From positions 62,001 to 126,000 of the forward strand of contig NZ_BBYG01000017.1 of NCBI RefSeq assembly GCF_001184025.1: a DNA stretch of 64,000 nt, read 5' to 3'. A program made the translations under genes and the position numbers. The notes beneath the pieces were generated by a model. That model did not search any database and was not told where the DNA came from. It was given only the letters and a program-made list of their open reading frames with translations. Shown here one piece after another: positions 25,985 to 34,822 of the stretch (its first letter is position 1; each line of letters starts with the position of its first letter). Source of the DNA: Streptomyces maremycinicus (GTDB taxonomy: Bacteria; Actinomycetota; Actinomycetes; Streptomycetales; Streptomycetaceae).

Positions 25985-26677
25985 ATGGACATATCCGGGA
26001 CCCGACTCAGAGCCGTACGCGCGGCGCTGTTCACGGCATGCGTCGTGACGCTCAGCACCGCGTCGCACGTGCTGCTGTCCCGGGCCCCACTGCCGCTCAA
26101 CACGGTGGCCGCCGTCGCGGCCGCCGTGTTCGCCCTCGCGTACGTCCTCGCCGGCCGCGAGTGCGGCTTCGGGCGGATCGCCGCCCTGCTGATCCCGCTG
26201 GAGCTGGCGGCCGACACGGTCTTCACCACCGGCCAGCACGTCTGCTACGGCCGTGCGGGCGGCCCCGTCGCCGGCCCGCTGGCCTCGGTCGGCTGGGACG
26301 TGCTGTGCGGCGACGGCACACCCGTCGGCACCCCGCTGGCCCAGGTCACGGGCACCGACCCGGACCAGCTCGGCGGGCTCCTCGCCCACCCCGACCCGGC
26401 CGCCGCGTGGCTGCTGCTCGGCGCGCACGTGTGCGTCGGCCTGATCGCGGCCGCCTGGCTGCGCCGGGGCGAGCGGGCGCTGGCCCAGCTGCTCCGGGCG
26501 GCGACCGCGACCACGTTCCGGCCGCTGCTGCTGGCCGTCGCCGCGGTGACCGTACGACGCGCCCCGGCGGCCCGCCGCCTGCCGCGGCCCGTCCGCCGGT
26601 CGACCACCGTCCGCGAGCGGATTCTCGTGCACTCCCTGGGACGGCGTGGACCGCCGTGCTCGCCCGCCACGGTCTGA
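25985..26677 (+). CDS. Integral membrane protein of unknown function
   Basis: A 230-aa protein with about four to five hydrophobic segments (residues 12-30, 38-56, 63-80, 135-155, 170-186) and one extracytoplasmic loop with two cysteines (HVCYGR, DVLCGD). The C-terminus is basic and ends HSLGRRGPP, a tail seen in other Streptomyces membrane proteins. It lies 111 bases before the DsbA-like gene on the same strand; a joint role in envelope redox chemistry is only a guess. Confidence 0.75.
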   Translation: MDISGTRLRAVRAALFTACVVTLSTASHVLLSRAPLPLNTVAAVAAAVFALAYVLAGRECGFGRIAALLIPLELAADTVFTTGQHVCYGRAGGPVAGPLASVGWDVLCGDGTPVGTPLAQVTGTDPDQLGGLLAHPDPAAAWLLLGAHVCVGLIAAAWLRRGERALAQLLRAATATTFRPLLLAVAAVTVRRAPAARRLPRPVRRSTTVRERILVHSLGRRGPPCSPATV

Positions 26678-26788
26678 CCAGGCCCGCACGTCCGCGCGGC
26701 CCCTGGCACCCCGAGCACCACTCCAGTCCCTCAGTCCCCACACGAACTTCCGCGTACGGCATCCGTGCGCGTCCCTTTGGAGAACATC

Positions 26789-27631
26789 ATGAGCAAGCGG
26801 AACAGCGCGGCGGCAAAAACGGCGGCCCGGGAGCGGCTGCGCATCGAGCGTGAGCGCGAGGCCAAGCGGGCCAAGGTCAGGCGGCAGATCATCGTCGCCT
26901 GCTCGGTCGTCGGCGTACTCGCCCTGGCGGGCGGCATAGGTTACGCCGTCGTCCAGGCGAACAAGCCGGGCTACTGGGAGGACGCCAAGGACGCCAAGGT
27001 GGTCGCCCCCGCCAACACGTCGGGCACGAACGGCACGACCGTCATCCTCGGCAAGAGCACGGCCAAGAAGGTCCTCAAGATGTACGAGGACCCTCGCTGC
27101 CCGGTCTGCGCCTCGTTCGAGCAGACCGTGGGTCCAGCGGTGAAGACCGACTTCGACGCCGGCAAGTTCAAGATCCAGTACGTCGGTGGCACCTTCCTCG
27201 ACGGCGACCAGCTCAAGGACGGCACGATCGGGTCGCGCGGCGAGGGCTCCAAGAACGCGATGAGCGCCATGGGCGCCGCGCTGAACGTCAGCCAGGAGGC
27301 GTTCCTGGACTACAAGACGGCGCTCTACTCGGCGAAGTGGCACCCGGACGAGTCGGAAGACAAGTTCAAGAGCGACAGCTACCTCATCGAGGTGGCCGAC
27401 ACGGTTCCCGCCCTGAAGGGCAACACGAAGTTCCAGACCGCCGTCAAGAACGGCACCTACGACGCGTGGGCGCTGGCCATGTCGAAGACCTTCGACACTA
27501 ACAAGGACGACGTCAGCGGCACCCCGACTCTGGTCATGGACGGCAAGAAACTGACCGACTCCGGCGGCCAGAACGCCCCCATGACGGTCGCCGACTTCAC
27601 CACGGCGATCACGGCGGCCCTCAAGGGCTGA
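26789..27631 (+). CDS. Membrane-anchored DsbA-like thioredoxin-fold protein
   Basis: A 280-aa protein with a long basic, charged cytoplasmic tail (residues 1-32), one membrane helix (about 33-55) and an extracellular thioredoxin-like domain of the DsbA type. The active site is CPVC (104-107), and GTPTLV supplies the cis-proline loop. It probably oxidises or isomerises disulfides of secreted proteins. ATG 26789 is preceded by GGAG. It lies between a membrane protein with loop cysteines and a secreted protein with four cysteines. Confidence 0.9.
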   Translation: MSKRNSAAAKTAARERLRIEREREAKRAKVRRQIIVACSVVGVLALAGGIGYAVVQANKPGYWEDAKDAKVVAPANTSGTNGTTVILGKSTAKKVLKMYEDPRCPVCASFEQTVGPAVKTDFDAGKFKIQYVGGTFLDGDQLKDGTIGSRGEGSKNAMSAMGAALNVSQEAFLDYKTALYSAKWHPDESEDKFKSDSYLIEVADTVPALKGNTKFQTAVKNGTYDAWALAMSKTFDTNKDDVSGTPTLVMDGKKLTDSGGQNAPMTVADFTTAITAALKG

Positions 27632-27690
27632 CTTGACCTTTCCACCTCCCACCGACAGACAGGCTCAGTCTCCGCGGCTTGTTTATGACC

Positions 27691-27720
27691 TTGTTTGACG
27701 TCAGATCTCCACAGTAACGT
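27691..27720 (+). promoter_or_regulatory. Candidate promoter for the secreted protein gene
   Basis: TTGTTT at 27691-27696 and TAACGT at 27715-27720 are spaced by 18 bases, fitting a vegetative-type promoter with a weak -35. The -10 directly abuts the inverted repeat at 27719-27767. Confidence 0.35.
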
Positions 27721-27767
27721 GCACACCCGGCTTGAGAATCGCACGTGCGTTCGGGCCGGGTGTGCAC
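27719..27767. repeat. Nested inverted repeat in the leader of the secreted protein gene
   Basis: Perfect 13-base arms (27719-27731 GTGCACACCCGGC; 27755-27767) enclose a 23-base loop that holds a second 10-base palindrome CGCACGTGCG (27740-27749). It could be an operator, a leader stem-loop, or the terminator of the DsbA-like gene 88 bases upstream. Confidence 0.7.
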
Positions 27768-27801
27768 GGAAGAACAAGTGGAAATCGGGGAGGACTCCAA
27801 G

Positions 27802-28230
27802 TTGACCGACTGGAGCAGCAACATCAAGCGCGCACTGACGGGAGCCGGTGTGGCCGCGGCAGTGGTGACGCTCAGCGCCGCACCGGCCTTCGCAGGAACC
27901 AATCTTCATCTCAAGTCATACAGCGAGAGTTGTGGAGCCCTGGGCTGCACCACCGTCGAGCACGCAGACGGCTACTTCTACCATGACGGCGACCACTGGA
28001 AGGTCTGCGACAACTACGCAGATGGACACCGAGCAGTTCTGGAAGTCCAGTGGGGCGACTCCGGCGGAAGCCACGTCCTGCGAATCCAGGACACGAACGG
28101 CTCTGGGAACTCCTGCGCCGTGGGCAACAAAAACCTGACTGAAGGCCAGAAGGTCACAGTCATCACCTGGCACCAGGACGGGGCAAGCGGATCGCCCAAG
28201 AACATGGTCCGAGGTACTGCTACCGCCTGA
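27802..28230 (+). CDS. Small secreted protein with four cysteines
   Basis: A 142-aa protein. The TTG at 27802 is chosen because GGGGAGGA lies 7 bases upstream; it gives a clean Sec signal peptide (residues 1-31, cleavage after APAFA). The mature 111 residues begin GTNLHLKSYSESCGALGC and contain exactly four cysteines, so two disulfides are likely. No catalytic motif or family is recognisable. Third-position A and T (GCA, GGA, CGA, ACT) are much more frequent than in neighbours, suggesting later acquisition. It lies between the DsbA-like gene and phoD. Confidence 0.75.
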   Translation: MTDWSSNIKRALTGAGVAAAVVTLSAAPAFAGTNLHLKSYSESCGALGCTTVEHADGYFYHDGDHWKVCDNYADGHRAVLEVQWGDSGGSHVLRIQDTNGSGNSCAVGNKNLTEGQKVTVITWHQDGASGSPKNMVRGTATA

Positions 28231-28291
28231 TCCTCAGGAATTGTTGACCGTCCTGCGGCTGCAGCGGGACCAGGCAAGGACCAACCAGCGT

Positions 28292-28329
28292 GAAGAGCGG
28301 GCGAACTTTTGGGAGTTCGGCCGCTCTTC
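28292..28329. terminator. Long hairpin between the secreted protein gene and phoD
   Basis: GAAGAGCGG pairs with CCGCTCTTC, and after one mismatch CGAAC pairs with GTTCG, around an 8-base loop. It begins 61 bases after the upstream stop and ends 29 bases before phoD. It most likely terminates the secreted protein transcript. Confidence 0.65.
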
Positions 28330-28358
28330 TGTCGTACTGGTCAGTAATCTGATCGCCC

Positions 28359-30038
28359 GTGACCAGTCGATACAGATCCTCCGAGAGCGCCGACACCCCG
28401 TCAGAGCGCCCCAACTCGCTGTCGCCGCGCCGCCGTACGGCGCTGAAGGCCGTGGCCGCCACCGCGGTGCTGGCCGGCCCGCTCGCCGCCGCGCTGCCCG
28501 CCCGGGCCGCCGAGGCCCCCGTCTTCCTGCACGGCCTCGCCTCCGGCGACCCGCTGCCCGACGGCGTCCTGCTGTGGACCCGGGTGACACCCACCGCCGA
28601 GGCGATACCCGGCTCCGGACTCGGTCCGGCCACGGAGGTGAGCTGGGTCGTCGCCACGGACAAGGCACTGACGAACGTGGTCGCCAAGGGCTCCACCACC
28701 GCGTCCGCCGCGACCGACCACACCGTCAAGGCCGACATCCGCGGCCTCGCGCCCGCCACCGACTACTGGTTCCGCTTCTCGGCCGGCGGCACGGACTCCC
28801 CGGTGGCGCGTACCCGCACCGCGCCGGCGGCGGACGCCGCCGTGCCGGGACTGCGCTTCGGCGTGGTCTCCTGCGCCAACTGGGAGGCCGGCTACTTCTC
28901 CTCGTACCGTCATCTCGCGGCCCGCGGCGACCTGGACGCCTGGCTGCACCTGGGCGACTACATCTACGAGTACGGCACCGGTGAGTACGGCACGCGCGGG
29001 ACCGTCGTACGGCAGACGGCGCCCACGCACGAGATCCTCACCCTCGCCGACTACCGCACCCGGCACGGCAAGTACAAGACGGACCCGGACCTCCAGGCCC
29101 TGCACGCGAAGGCGCCGGTCGTCGCGATCTGGGACGACCACGAGTTCGCCAACGACACATGGTCGGGTGGCGCCGAGAACCACACCGAGGGCGCCGAGGG
29201 TGCCTGGTCGGCCCGGCAGGCGGCCGCCAAACAGGCCTACTTCGAGTGGATGCCGGTCCGGCCGGCCATCGCCGGCACCACCTACCGCCGGCTGCGCTTC
29301 GGCAAGCTCGCCGATCTGTCCCTGCTGGACCTGCGGTCCTTCCGCTCGCAGCAGGCCGCCGTCGGCAACGGCACCGTCGACGACCCGGACCGCACGCTCA
29401 CCGGCCGCGCCCAGCTCGACTGGCTGAAGGCCGGGCTGAAGTCCTCCGACACCACCTGGCGGCTGGTCGGCAACTCGGTGATGATCTCGCCGTTCGCGAT
29501 CGGCGCGCTCTCCGCGGACCTGTTCAAGCCGCTCGCCAAGCTGCTGGGCCTGCCGCAGGAGGGCATAGCCCTCAACACCGACCAGTGGGACGGCTACACC
29601 GACGACCGCCGTGAGCTCCTGGCCCACCTGCGCTCGAACGCGATCCGCAACACCGTCTTCCTGACCGGTGACATCCACATGGCGTGGGCCAACGACGTGC
29701 CGGTGGACGCCGGGACCTACCCGCTGTCGGCCTCGGCCGCCACGGAGTTCGTGGTCACCTCGGTGACCTCGGACAACCTGGACGACATCGTGAAGGTCCC
29801 GGAGGGCACGCTCACCGCGATCGCCTCCCCGGTCATCAGGGCCGCGAACCGGCACGTCCACTACGTGGACACCGACCGGCACGGCTACGGCGTCCTGGAC
29901 ATCACCGCCGAGCGCGCGCAGATGGACTACTACGTGCTGTCCGACCGCACCAGCGCCACCGCGACCTCCGCCTGGTCCCGCTCGTACCGCACGCGCAGCG
30001 GCACCCAGAAGGTGGAACGGACCTACGACCCGGTCTGA
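28359..30038 (+). CDS. phoD: Secreted alkaline phosphatase/phosphodiesterase PhoD
   Basis: A 559-aa PhoD-family metallophosphatase. The N-terminus has a twin-arginine signal (RRRTALK, residues 24-30; h-region to about 46; cleavage near ARA at 48-50), so export by Tat is expected. PhoD N-domain (about 54-150) precedes the metal-binding core with VSCANWEAG, WLHLGDYIYEYG, IWDDHEFANDTW and LTGDIHMAW. It releases phosphate from phospho-esters under phosphate limitation and in Streptomyces is under PhoP control. The start is GTG 28359; no clean PHO box was found by eye. Confidence 0.95.
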   Translation: MTSRYRSSESADTPSERPNSLSPRRRTALKAVAATAVLAGPLAAALPARAAEAPVFLHGLASGDPLPDGVLLWTRVTPTAEAIPGSGLGPATEVSWVVATDKALTNVVAKGSTTASAATDHTVKADIRGLAPATDYWFRFSAGGTDSPVARTRTAPAADAAVPGLRFGVVSCANWEAGYFSSYRHLAARGDLDAWLHLGDYIYEYGTGEYGTRGTVVRQTAPTHEILTLADYRTRHGKYKTDPDLQALHAKAPVVAIWDDHEFANDTWSGGAENHTEGAEGAWSARQAAAKQAYFEWMPVRPAIAGTTYRRLRFGKLADLSLLDLRSFRSQQAAVGNGTVDDPDRTLTGRAQLDWLKAGLKSSDTTWRLVGNSVMISPFAIGALSADLFKPLAKLLGLPQEGIALNTDQWDGYTDDRRELLAHLRSNAIRNTVFLTGDIHMAWANDVPVDAGTYPLSASAATEFVVTSVTSDNLDDIVKVPEGTLTAIASPVIRAANRHVHYVDTDRHGYGVLDITAERAQMDYYVLSDRTSATATSAWSRSYRTRSGTQKVERTYDPV

Positions 30039-30040
30039 CC

Positions 30041-30062
30041 GGCCCGGCACCGGGTCCGGGCC
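30041..30062. terminator. Hairpin between convergent phoD and hydrolase genes
   Basis: GGCCCGG (30041-30047) pairs with CCGGGCC (30056-30062) around an 8-base loop in the 27-base gap between the two convergent genes. Confidence 0.6.
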
Positions 30063-30065
30063 CTC

Positions 30066-30635
30066 CTAGAGCGTCTCGAGGAAGCCGAGCGCCACCCGCC
30101 AGGTGGCCTCGGCCGCCTCCTCGTCGTAGTCGGGCAGCTCGGGGTCGGTGTACAGGTGCCCGGCGCCCGCGTACCGGTAGATCTCCACGTCCGCGCCCGC
30201 TCTGCCCATCTGGAGGTACCAGGCGCTCAGCCAGTCGTCGGTCTCGAACTGGTCCGGCTCCGCGACGTGCAGCTGCACCGGCAGGCCGTCCACCGAGACG
30301 TTCGGCGCCAGGTCCGAGGTGCCGTGCAGCAGGAGCAGGCCGCGCGCCCTGGCGTCACCGAGGGCGAGGGTCTGCGCGATCGACGCGCCGAGCGAGAACC
30401 CGGCGTACACCAGCCCGCGCTCCGAGTAGGGCGCGGCGGCCAGGACCGCCCTCTTCAGCAGCTCGTCCTTGCCGATCTCCTCGTTGTACGCCATGCCCTC
30501 CTCGACCGTGTCGAAGGTATGGCCCTCGAAGAGGTCCGGGGTCCACACCTCGTGCCCGGCGGCGCGCAGCCGGTCCGCCGCGGCGCCCACCGCGGGCCGC
30601 GGACCGTAGGTCGAGTGAAAGAGCATGATGTTCAT
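30066..30635 (-). CDS. Dienelactone hydrolase-family alpha/beta hydrolase
   Basis: A 189-aa alpha/beta hydrolase. The nucleophile motif is GFSLGAS with serine instead of the cysteine of classical dienelactone hydrolase; the acid lies in HVAEPDQFE and the base in YAGAGHLYTD. The substrate is unknown. ATG 30635 is chosen because the protein then begins MNIMLFHSTYG as in related proteins. Single gene, convergent with phoD. Confidence 0.88.
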   Translation of the reverse strand: MNIMLFHSTYGPRPAVGAAADRLRAAGHEVWTPDLFEGHTFDTVEEGMAYNEEIGKDELLKRAVLAAAPYSERGLVYAGFSLGASIAQTLALGDARARGLLLLHGTSDLAPNVSVDGLPVQLHVAEPDQFETDDWLSAWYLQMGRAGADVEIYRYAGAGHLYTDPELPDYDEEAAEATWRVALGFLETL

Positions 30636-30733
30636 GTGCCCATGGTGCCAGCCTGCACTGACAACGCCGTGCGTGCGCCTCCTCACAGAAACCGCATGTT
30701 CAGGACCCCTCCGGCCCGGTTACGTTCGAAGGC

Positions 30734-31846
30734 ATGGAGAACCTGCTCCGCCCCGTGATCGTGGTCGGCGGCTCGGTCGTGCTGACAGTCCTCATCGGCT
30801 GGGCCACCGACCGCCTGCTGTCCAAGGCCGACCTGCGGCACCCCGAGACCCCGCTGTGGGGTCTGCTGCGCCGTGGCCGCATCCCCTATCAGCTCGTGCT
30901 GTGCGCGGCGATGCTGAGAGGGTCGTACGACGCCGCTCAGCTGCTGGAGGACCATCGGACCGGTATCGGCCAGTTCCTCACCCTGGTGCTGATCGGCTCG
31001 GCCGCCTGGCTGGTGATCAGGATCGCGGCGGCGATCGTCGAGACGTCGTACACCCGCTACGCGCGCGTGCACCGCGACGCGGCCCGCGTCCGGCGGGTGC
31101 GGACCCAGGTGTCGCTGATCATGAGGGTGGTGGCGGCCGTCGTCGGGGTGGTCGCGGCGGCCTCGATGCTGCTGACGTTCCCCGCCATGCGCGCGGCGGG
31201 CGCCTCCCTGCTCGCCTCGGCCGGGATCCTGGGCATCGTGGCCGGTGTGGCCGCCCAGTCGACGCTGAGCAATATGTTCGCCGGCTTCCAGATCGCCTTC
31301 GGCGACATGGTGCGCATCGGCGACACGGTTGTGGTGGACGGCGAGTGGGGCACGGTCGAGGAGATCACCCTGACCTTCCTGACCGTGCGGACCTGGGACG
31401 AGCGGCGGATCACGATGCCGGTCTCGTACTTCACCTCGAAGCCCTTCGAGAACTGGTCGCGCGGCACCCCGCAGATGACCGGCATCGTCTACTGGCACGT
31501 CGACCACGCGGCGCCGGTGGAGGCGATGCGCGAGAAGCTGCGGGACATCCTGCGCGAGTGCCCGGCCTGGGACGGCCGTGCCTGCGGACTCGACGTCACC
31601 GACACCACGCCCAACACCATGCAGGTGCGGGCCCTGGTCACGGCGAAGGACGCCGACGACATCTGGACGGTACGGGTCAGGGTCCGCGAGGAGATGATCC
31701 GCTGGCTGTCGAAGGAGCACCCCTACGCGCTGCCGAGGGTCAACACGGCGGACGCGGCGCTGCCCCCGGGCCGTCTGCCCGGCCAGTCGTCCTCCCCCGA
31801 CGGCGCGTCCCGTCGCGTCCACGAGCCGCCGCGGTCGGTCCGCTGA
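30734..31846 (+). CDS. Small-conductance mechanosensitive channel (MscS family)
   Basis: A 370-aa membrane protein with N-terminal helices and the MscS pore helix (AGASLLASAGILGIVAGVAAQ, about residues 155-175) followed by the beta domain FGDMVRIGDTVVVDGEWGTVEEITL. It opens on membrane tension to release solutes during hypo-osmotic shock. The C-terminus is Pro/Ser-rich. The stop is only 3 bases from the convergent SDR stop. Confidence 0.92.
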   Translation: MENLLRPVIVVGGSVVLTVLIGWATDRLLSKADLRHPETPLWGLLRRGRIPYQLVLCAAMLRGSYDAAQLLEDHRTGIGQFLTLVLIGSAAWLVIRIAAAIVETSYTRYARVHRDAARVRRVRTQVSLIMRVVAAVVGVVAAASMLLTFPAMRAAGASLLASAGILGIVAGVAAQSTLSNMFAGFQIAFGDMVRIGDTVVVDGEWGTVEEITLTFLTVRTWDERRITMPVSYFTSKPFENWSRGTPQMTGIVYWHVDHAAPVEAMREKLRDILRECPAWDGRACGLDVTDTTPNTMQVRALVTAKDADDIWTVRVRVREEMIRWLSKEHPYALPRVNTADAALPPGRLPGQSSSPDGASRRVHEPPRSVR

Positions 31847-31849
31847 CCG

Positions 31850-32590
31850 TCAGTTCCCGCGCTCCGCACCGCCGTTGACCTGGACGACCTGCGAAGTGAC
31901 GTGCCCGGCGCCCGGGGAGGCCAGCCAGTGCAGTGTGGCGGCGATGTCCCCGGGCGTCCCGGCGCGCCCGGTGAAGGTCTCGCCGATGAGCCGCTCGCGC
32001 CGCGCCGGTTCGATGGCGTCCCCGAAGAAACCGGTGTCCTCGACAAACCCCGGGGCGACGACGTTCACGGTGACGCCCCGGGGCCCGAGTTCCCGGGCGA
32101 GATCACGGGCGTACGGGTGCAGCGCGGCCTTGGCGGCGCCGTAGGCGCCGCTGCCGGATCCCCGGTAGGCGGCGATCGAGCCGATGAACAGCACCCGCCC
32201 GCCCGGCGAGGCGAGCCGGTCCTTCAGGGCCTCGGTGAGCAGCGCGGCGCTGAGGGTGTTGCTGCGGAAGTTGACGGTCCAGTGGTGCGCGACGCGGTCG
32301 AGCGGATCGGCGCTGTCGCTCGGCGGTTCCAGGTGCCCGGCGCCCCCGGCGCTGTGGACCAGCACGTCCACGGTGCCGAACTCCGCCTCGACGAACCGGG
32401 CGACGCCCCGCACCCGCTCCGGCTCGCTCAGATCCGCGGCGTAGGTGAGCGCTCCGGCCACCCCGGCCTTCTCCAGCACCTCGGCCCGCCGCCCGAGGAG
32501 CAGGACCCGGTCCCCGTCCGCGGCGAAGACCCGCGCCGCGGCGAGTCCGATTCCCGTTCCGCCTCCACTGACCACCACGTTGCGTGCCAT
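31850..32590 (-). CDS. Short-chain dehydrogenase/reductase
   Basis: A 246-aa classical SDR with the nucleotide motif GGGTGIG (residues 9-15), the catalytic serine in FIGSIAAY and YxxxK in GAYGAAKAAL. DLSEPERV near residue 55-62 carries the acidic residue after the adenine loop. The substrate is unknown. It follows the antiporter gene on the same strand at 91 bases. Confidence 0.92.
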   Translation of the reverse strand: MARNVVVSGGGTGIGLAAARVFAADGDRVLLLGRRAEVLEKAGVAGALTYAADLSEPERVRGVARFVEAEFGTVDVLVHSAGGAGHLEPPSDSADPLDRVAHHWTVNFRSNTLSAALLTEALKDRLASPGGRVLFIGSIAAYRGSGSGAYGAAKAALHPYARDLARELGPRGVTVNVVAPGFVEDTGFFGDAIEPARRERLIGETFTGRAGTPGDIAATLHWLASPGAGHVTSQVVQVNGGAERGN

Positions 32591-32681
32591 GGCCCGAGCG
32601 TACGAGGAGTGCGGGCCGTGGACGTGGCGGTTCACACGACCGCCATGAACCCGCCGGGCGCGCGAGGCGGGTCCGGCCGTC

Positions 32682-34268
32682 TCACTTGAGGCTGCGCACG
32701 TCCAGGTGGCGCAGCACGCGGTCCACGATCTCCGGATCGGAGCCCGGCTCGCTGCGCGCGGCGACCACCTCGTGCCGGGCCGCGCTCAGCATCTCCGCCT
32801 GGATCCGCCGTACCCGCTTCAGTCTCCGCACCCGGTGGTCGTGCCCCTCGCGCCGTTCGTCCTCGCCGACGTCCGGGCTGATCCGCAGCCCGATGTCGAA
32901 GGCCCGTCGCAGCATCTGCTCGGACAGCTCCTCCGGCAGGTCCTCCTCGGCCTCGATCTCGCGCAGCCGCCGTTTCGCCGCCTTCGCGGCCCGTACCGCG
33001 AGCTCCTTCTCGAACTCCTTCTCCCGGTCGGCGTCCGACCGCACGTCGAGACGCTTGACGAGCCACGGCAGGGTCAGTCCCTGGAGGACCAGCGTCGCCA
33101 TGATCACGCCGAACGCGATGAAGATGATCTCGTCCCGGTCGGGGAAGGGCCCGCCGTCGTCGGTCTTGAGCGGCACGGCCAGCGCCAGCGCCACCGAGGC
33201 CACCCCGCGCATCCCCGCCCACCACATGACGAGGGTCTCCCGCCAGTTCGTCGGAATGTCCTCGAGGTGGTCCTTCCTGGCGTGCAGCCGCTGCGTCAGC
33301 CAGGTCGCCGGCAGCAGCCACAGCAGCCGTACGACGACGACCACGGCCACGATCACCGCCGCCCAGCCCAGCATCTCCCCCCACCGCCCGGACGCCGTCC
33401 GGATCGCGTTGTGCAGCTCCAGGCCGATCAGCCCGAACGCGACGCCCGTGACGAGGGTGTCGATGATGTCCCAGAAGGTGTGGCCGGCCAGCCGGGTCAG
33501 CACGTCGTCGGGGTCGGTGGCGTACTCGGCGAGGAACATGGCGGTGGTCAGGACGGCCAGCACGCCGGACCCGTGGAACTCCTCCGCCAGTACGTAGGAC
33601 GCGTACGGCACGAGGAGCGTCAGCCCGATTTGCAGGGTGGTGTCGCCGAGGACGTCCAGCAGCCTGTTAGCGCCCCAGCCGAGCGCGACGCCCACCGCCA
33701 CCGCCACCACCGCGGACAGGACCAGGTCGAGACCGGCCTGCCACGGTGAGAACGAGCCGCTGACCGCCGCCGCGATCGCGACGTGGTAGAGCACGATGGC
33801 CGTCACGTCGTTGAACAGCCCCTCGCCCTCCAGGATGGAGACCAGCCGGCGGGGCAGCCCGAGCTGTCCGGCCACGGCGGTCGCGGCCACCGGGTCGGGC
33901 GGCGCGACCAGCGCGCCCAGCGCCACGGCCGCGGCGACCGGCAGCCCCGGCACGATCGTGTGGGCCACGGCCGCCACGCAGACCGTCGTGACGAACACCA
34001 GCGCCACGGCCAGCAGGAAGATCGGCCGCACGTTGGCCGCGAACTGGCGCCACGAGGTCCGGCGCACCGCCGCGTACAGCAGCGGCGGCAGCAGGAGGGG
34101 CAGGATCAGGTCCGGCGGGATCTCCACGTTGGGCACGAAGTCGAGCACCGCGAGGACGATCCCGAGCAGCGTCATGAGCACCGGCGCCGGCAACCCGAAC
34201 CGGTCGCCGACCGGGACGCTCACCACGGCCCCGAGCAGCAGGACGAACAAGAGGGCCAGCTGGTCCAC
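32682..34268 (-). CDS. CPA1-family Na+/H+ antiporter
   Basis: A 528-aa monovalent cation/proton antiporter with about 12 membrane helices. ALVAPPDPVAATAV and EGEGLFNDVTAIVLY carry the ND ion-binding pair of the NhaP/CPA1 group. A long charged cytoplasmic tail (about residues 400-528) is rich in Glu, Arg and Lys with coiled-coil character. It acts in pH and sodium balance. It lies 65 bases after the GNAT gene, same strand. Confidence 0.92.
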   Translation of the reverse strand: MDQLALLFVLLLGAVVSVPVGDRFGLPAPVLMTLLGIVLAVLDFVPNVEIPPDLILPLLLPPLLYAAVRRTSWRQFAANVRPIFLLAVALVFVTTVCVAAVAHTIVPGLPVAAAVALGALVAPPDPVAATAVAGQLGLPRRLVSILEGEGLFNDVTAIVLYHVAIAAAVSGSFSPWQAGLDLVLSAVVAVAVGVALGWGANRLLDVLGDTTLQIGLTLLVPYASYVLAEEFHGSGVLAVLTTAMFLAEYATDPDDVLTRLAGHTFWDIIDTLVTGVAFGLIGLELHNAIRTASGRWGEMLGWAAVIVAVVVVVRLLWLLPATWLTQRLHARKDHLEDIPTNWRETLVMWWAGMRGVASVALALAVPLKTDDGGPFPDRDEIIFIAFGVIMATLVLQGLTLPWLVKRLDVRSDADREKEFEKELAVRAAKAAKRRLREIEAEEDLPEELSEQMLRRAFDIGLRISPDVGEDERREGHDHRVRRLKRVRRIQAEMLSAARHEVVAARSEPGSDPEIVDRVLRHLDVRSLK

Positions 34269-34333
34269 GATCAGCGCTCCGGTCTAGACGATCAAGAACA
34301 TCCAGACCTCAAGCGTCGCACGACCACCGTCCG

Positions 34334-34822
34334 CTACAGGGAACGCCGCATGGACCGGTGCGGAATCCCCGCCTCCATGTCCTGCGGCCCGTAGGCCACG
34401 TACCCCAGTCGCTCGTAGAACCCCAGCGCCTGGGTCTGCGCGTGCAGGTCCACGGCCGCGAGTCCGCGCGCGCGTGCCGCCTCCTCGATGGCCCGCACCA
34501 GCGCGACCCCGACGCCCAGTCCGCGCGCCTCGCGGGTCACGGCGAGCCGCCCCAGCGAGCCCACCGACGGATCGCCGCCGGTCCTGGGGGCCGCCGCCGC
34601 GCCGGACAGCAGCCGCCCGGTGCCGAGCGGCAGTCCGTCCTCCCGGACCGCCAGCACATGGACGGCGTCCGCGTCGTGCTCGTCGTACTCCAGGTCCTCG
34701 GGCACGCCCTGCTCGCCGACGAAGACCTCCTTGCGCACCGCGAAGCACGCCTCACGTTCGGCGGGGTCCTCGGCGACCCGCACCGAGTACGCGGGGATGC
34801 CGTCGGTGGCCCGGCCGCTCAT
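34334..34822 (-). CDS. GNAT-family N-acetyltransferase
   Basis: A 162-aa acetyltransferase. CFAVRKEVFVGEQGVPEDLEYDEHD at the N-terminus and VTREARGLGVGVALVRAIEEAARARG give the acetyl-CoA-binding motif A; FYERLGYVAYG is motif B. The N-terminal part resembles the ElaA-type subgroup. Its ATG overlaps the rluD stop (ATGA), so translation is coupled. Confidence 0.9.
   Translation of the reverse strand: MSGRATDGIPAYSVRVAEDPAEREACFAVRKEVFVGEQGVPEDLEYDEHDADAVHVLAVREDGLPLGTGRLLSGAAAAPRTGGDPSVGSLGRLAVTREARGLGVGVALVRAIEEAARARGLAAVDLHAQTQALGFYERLGYVAYGPQDMEAGIPHRSMRRSL

Noticed and set aside
28231..28358. PHO box upstream of phoD
   Set aside because: Only a degenerate reverse-strand pair (GTTCGCC, CTTCACG, 11-base period) was found, overlapping the hairpin arm. 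Not good enough to call.
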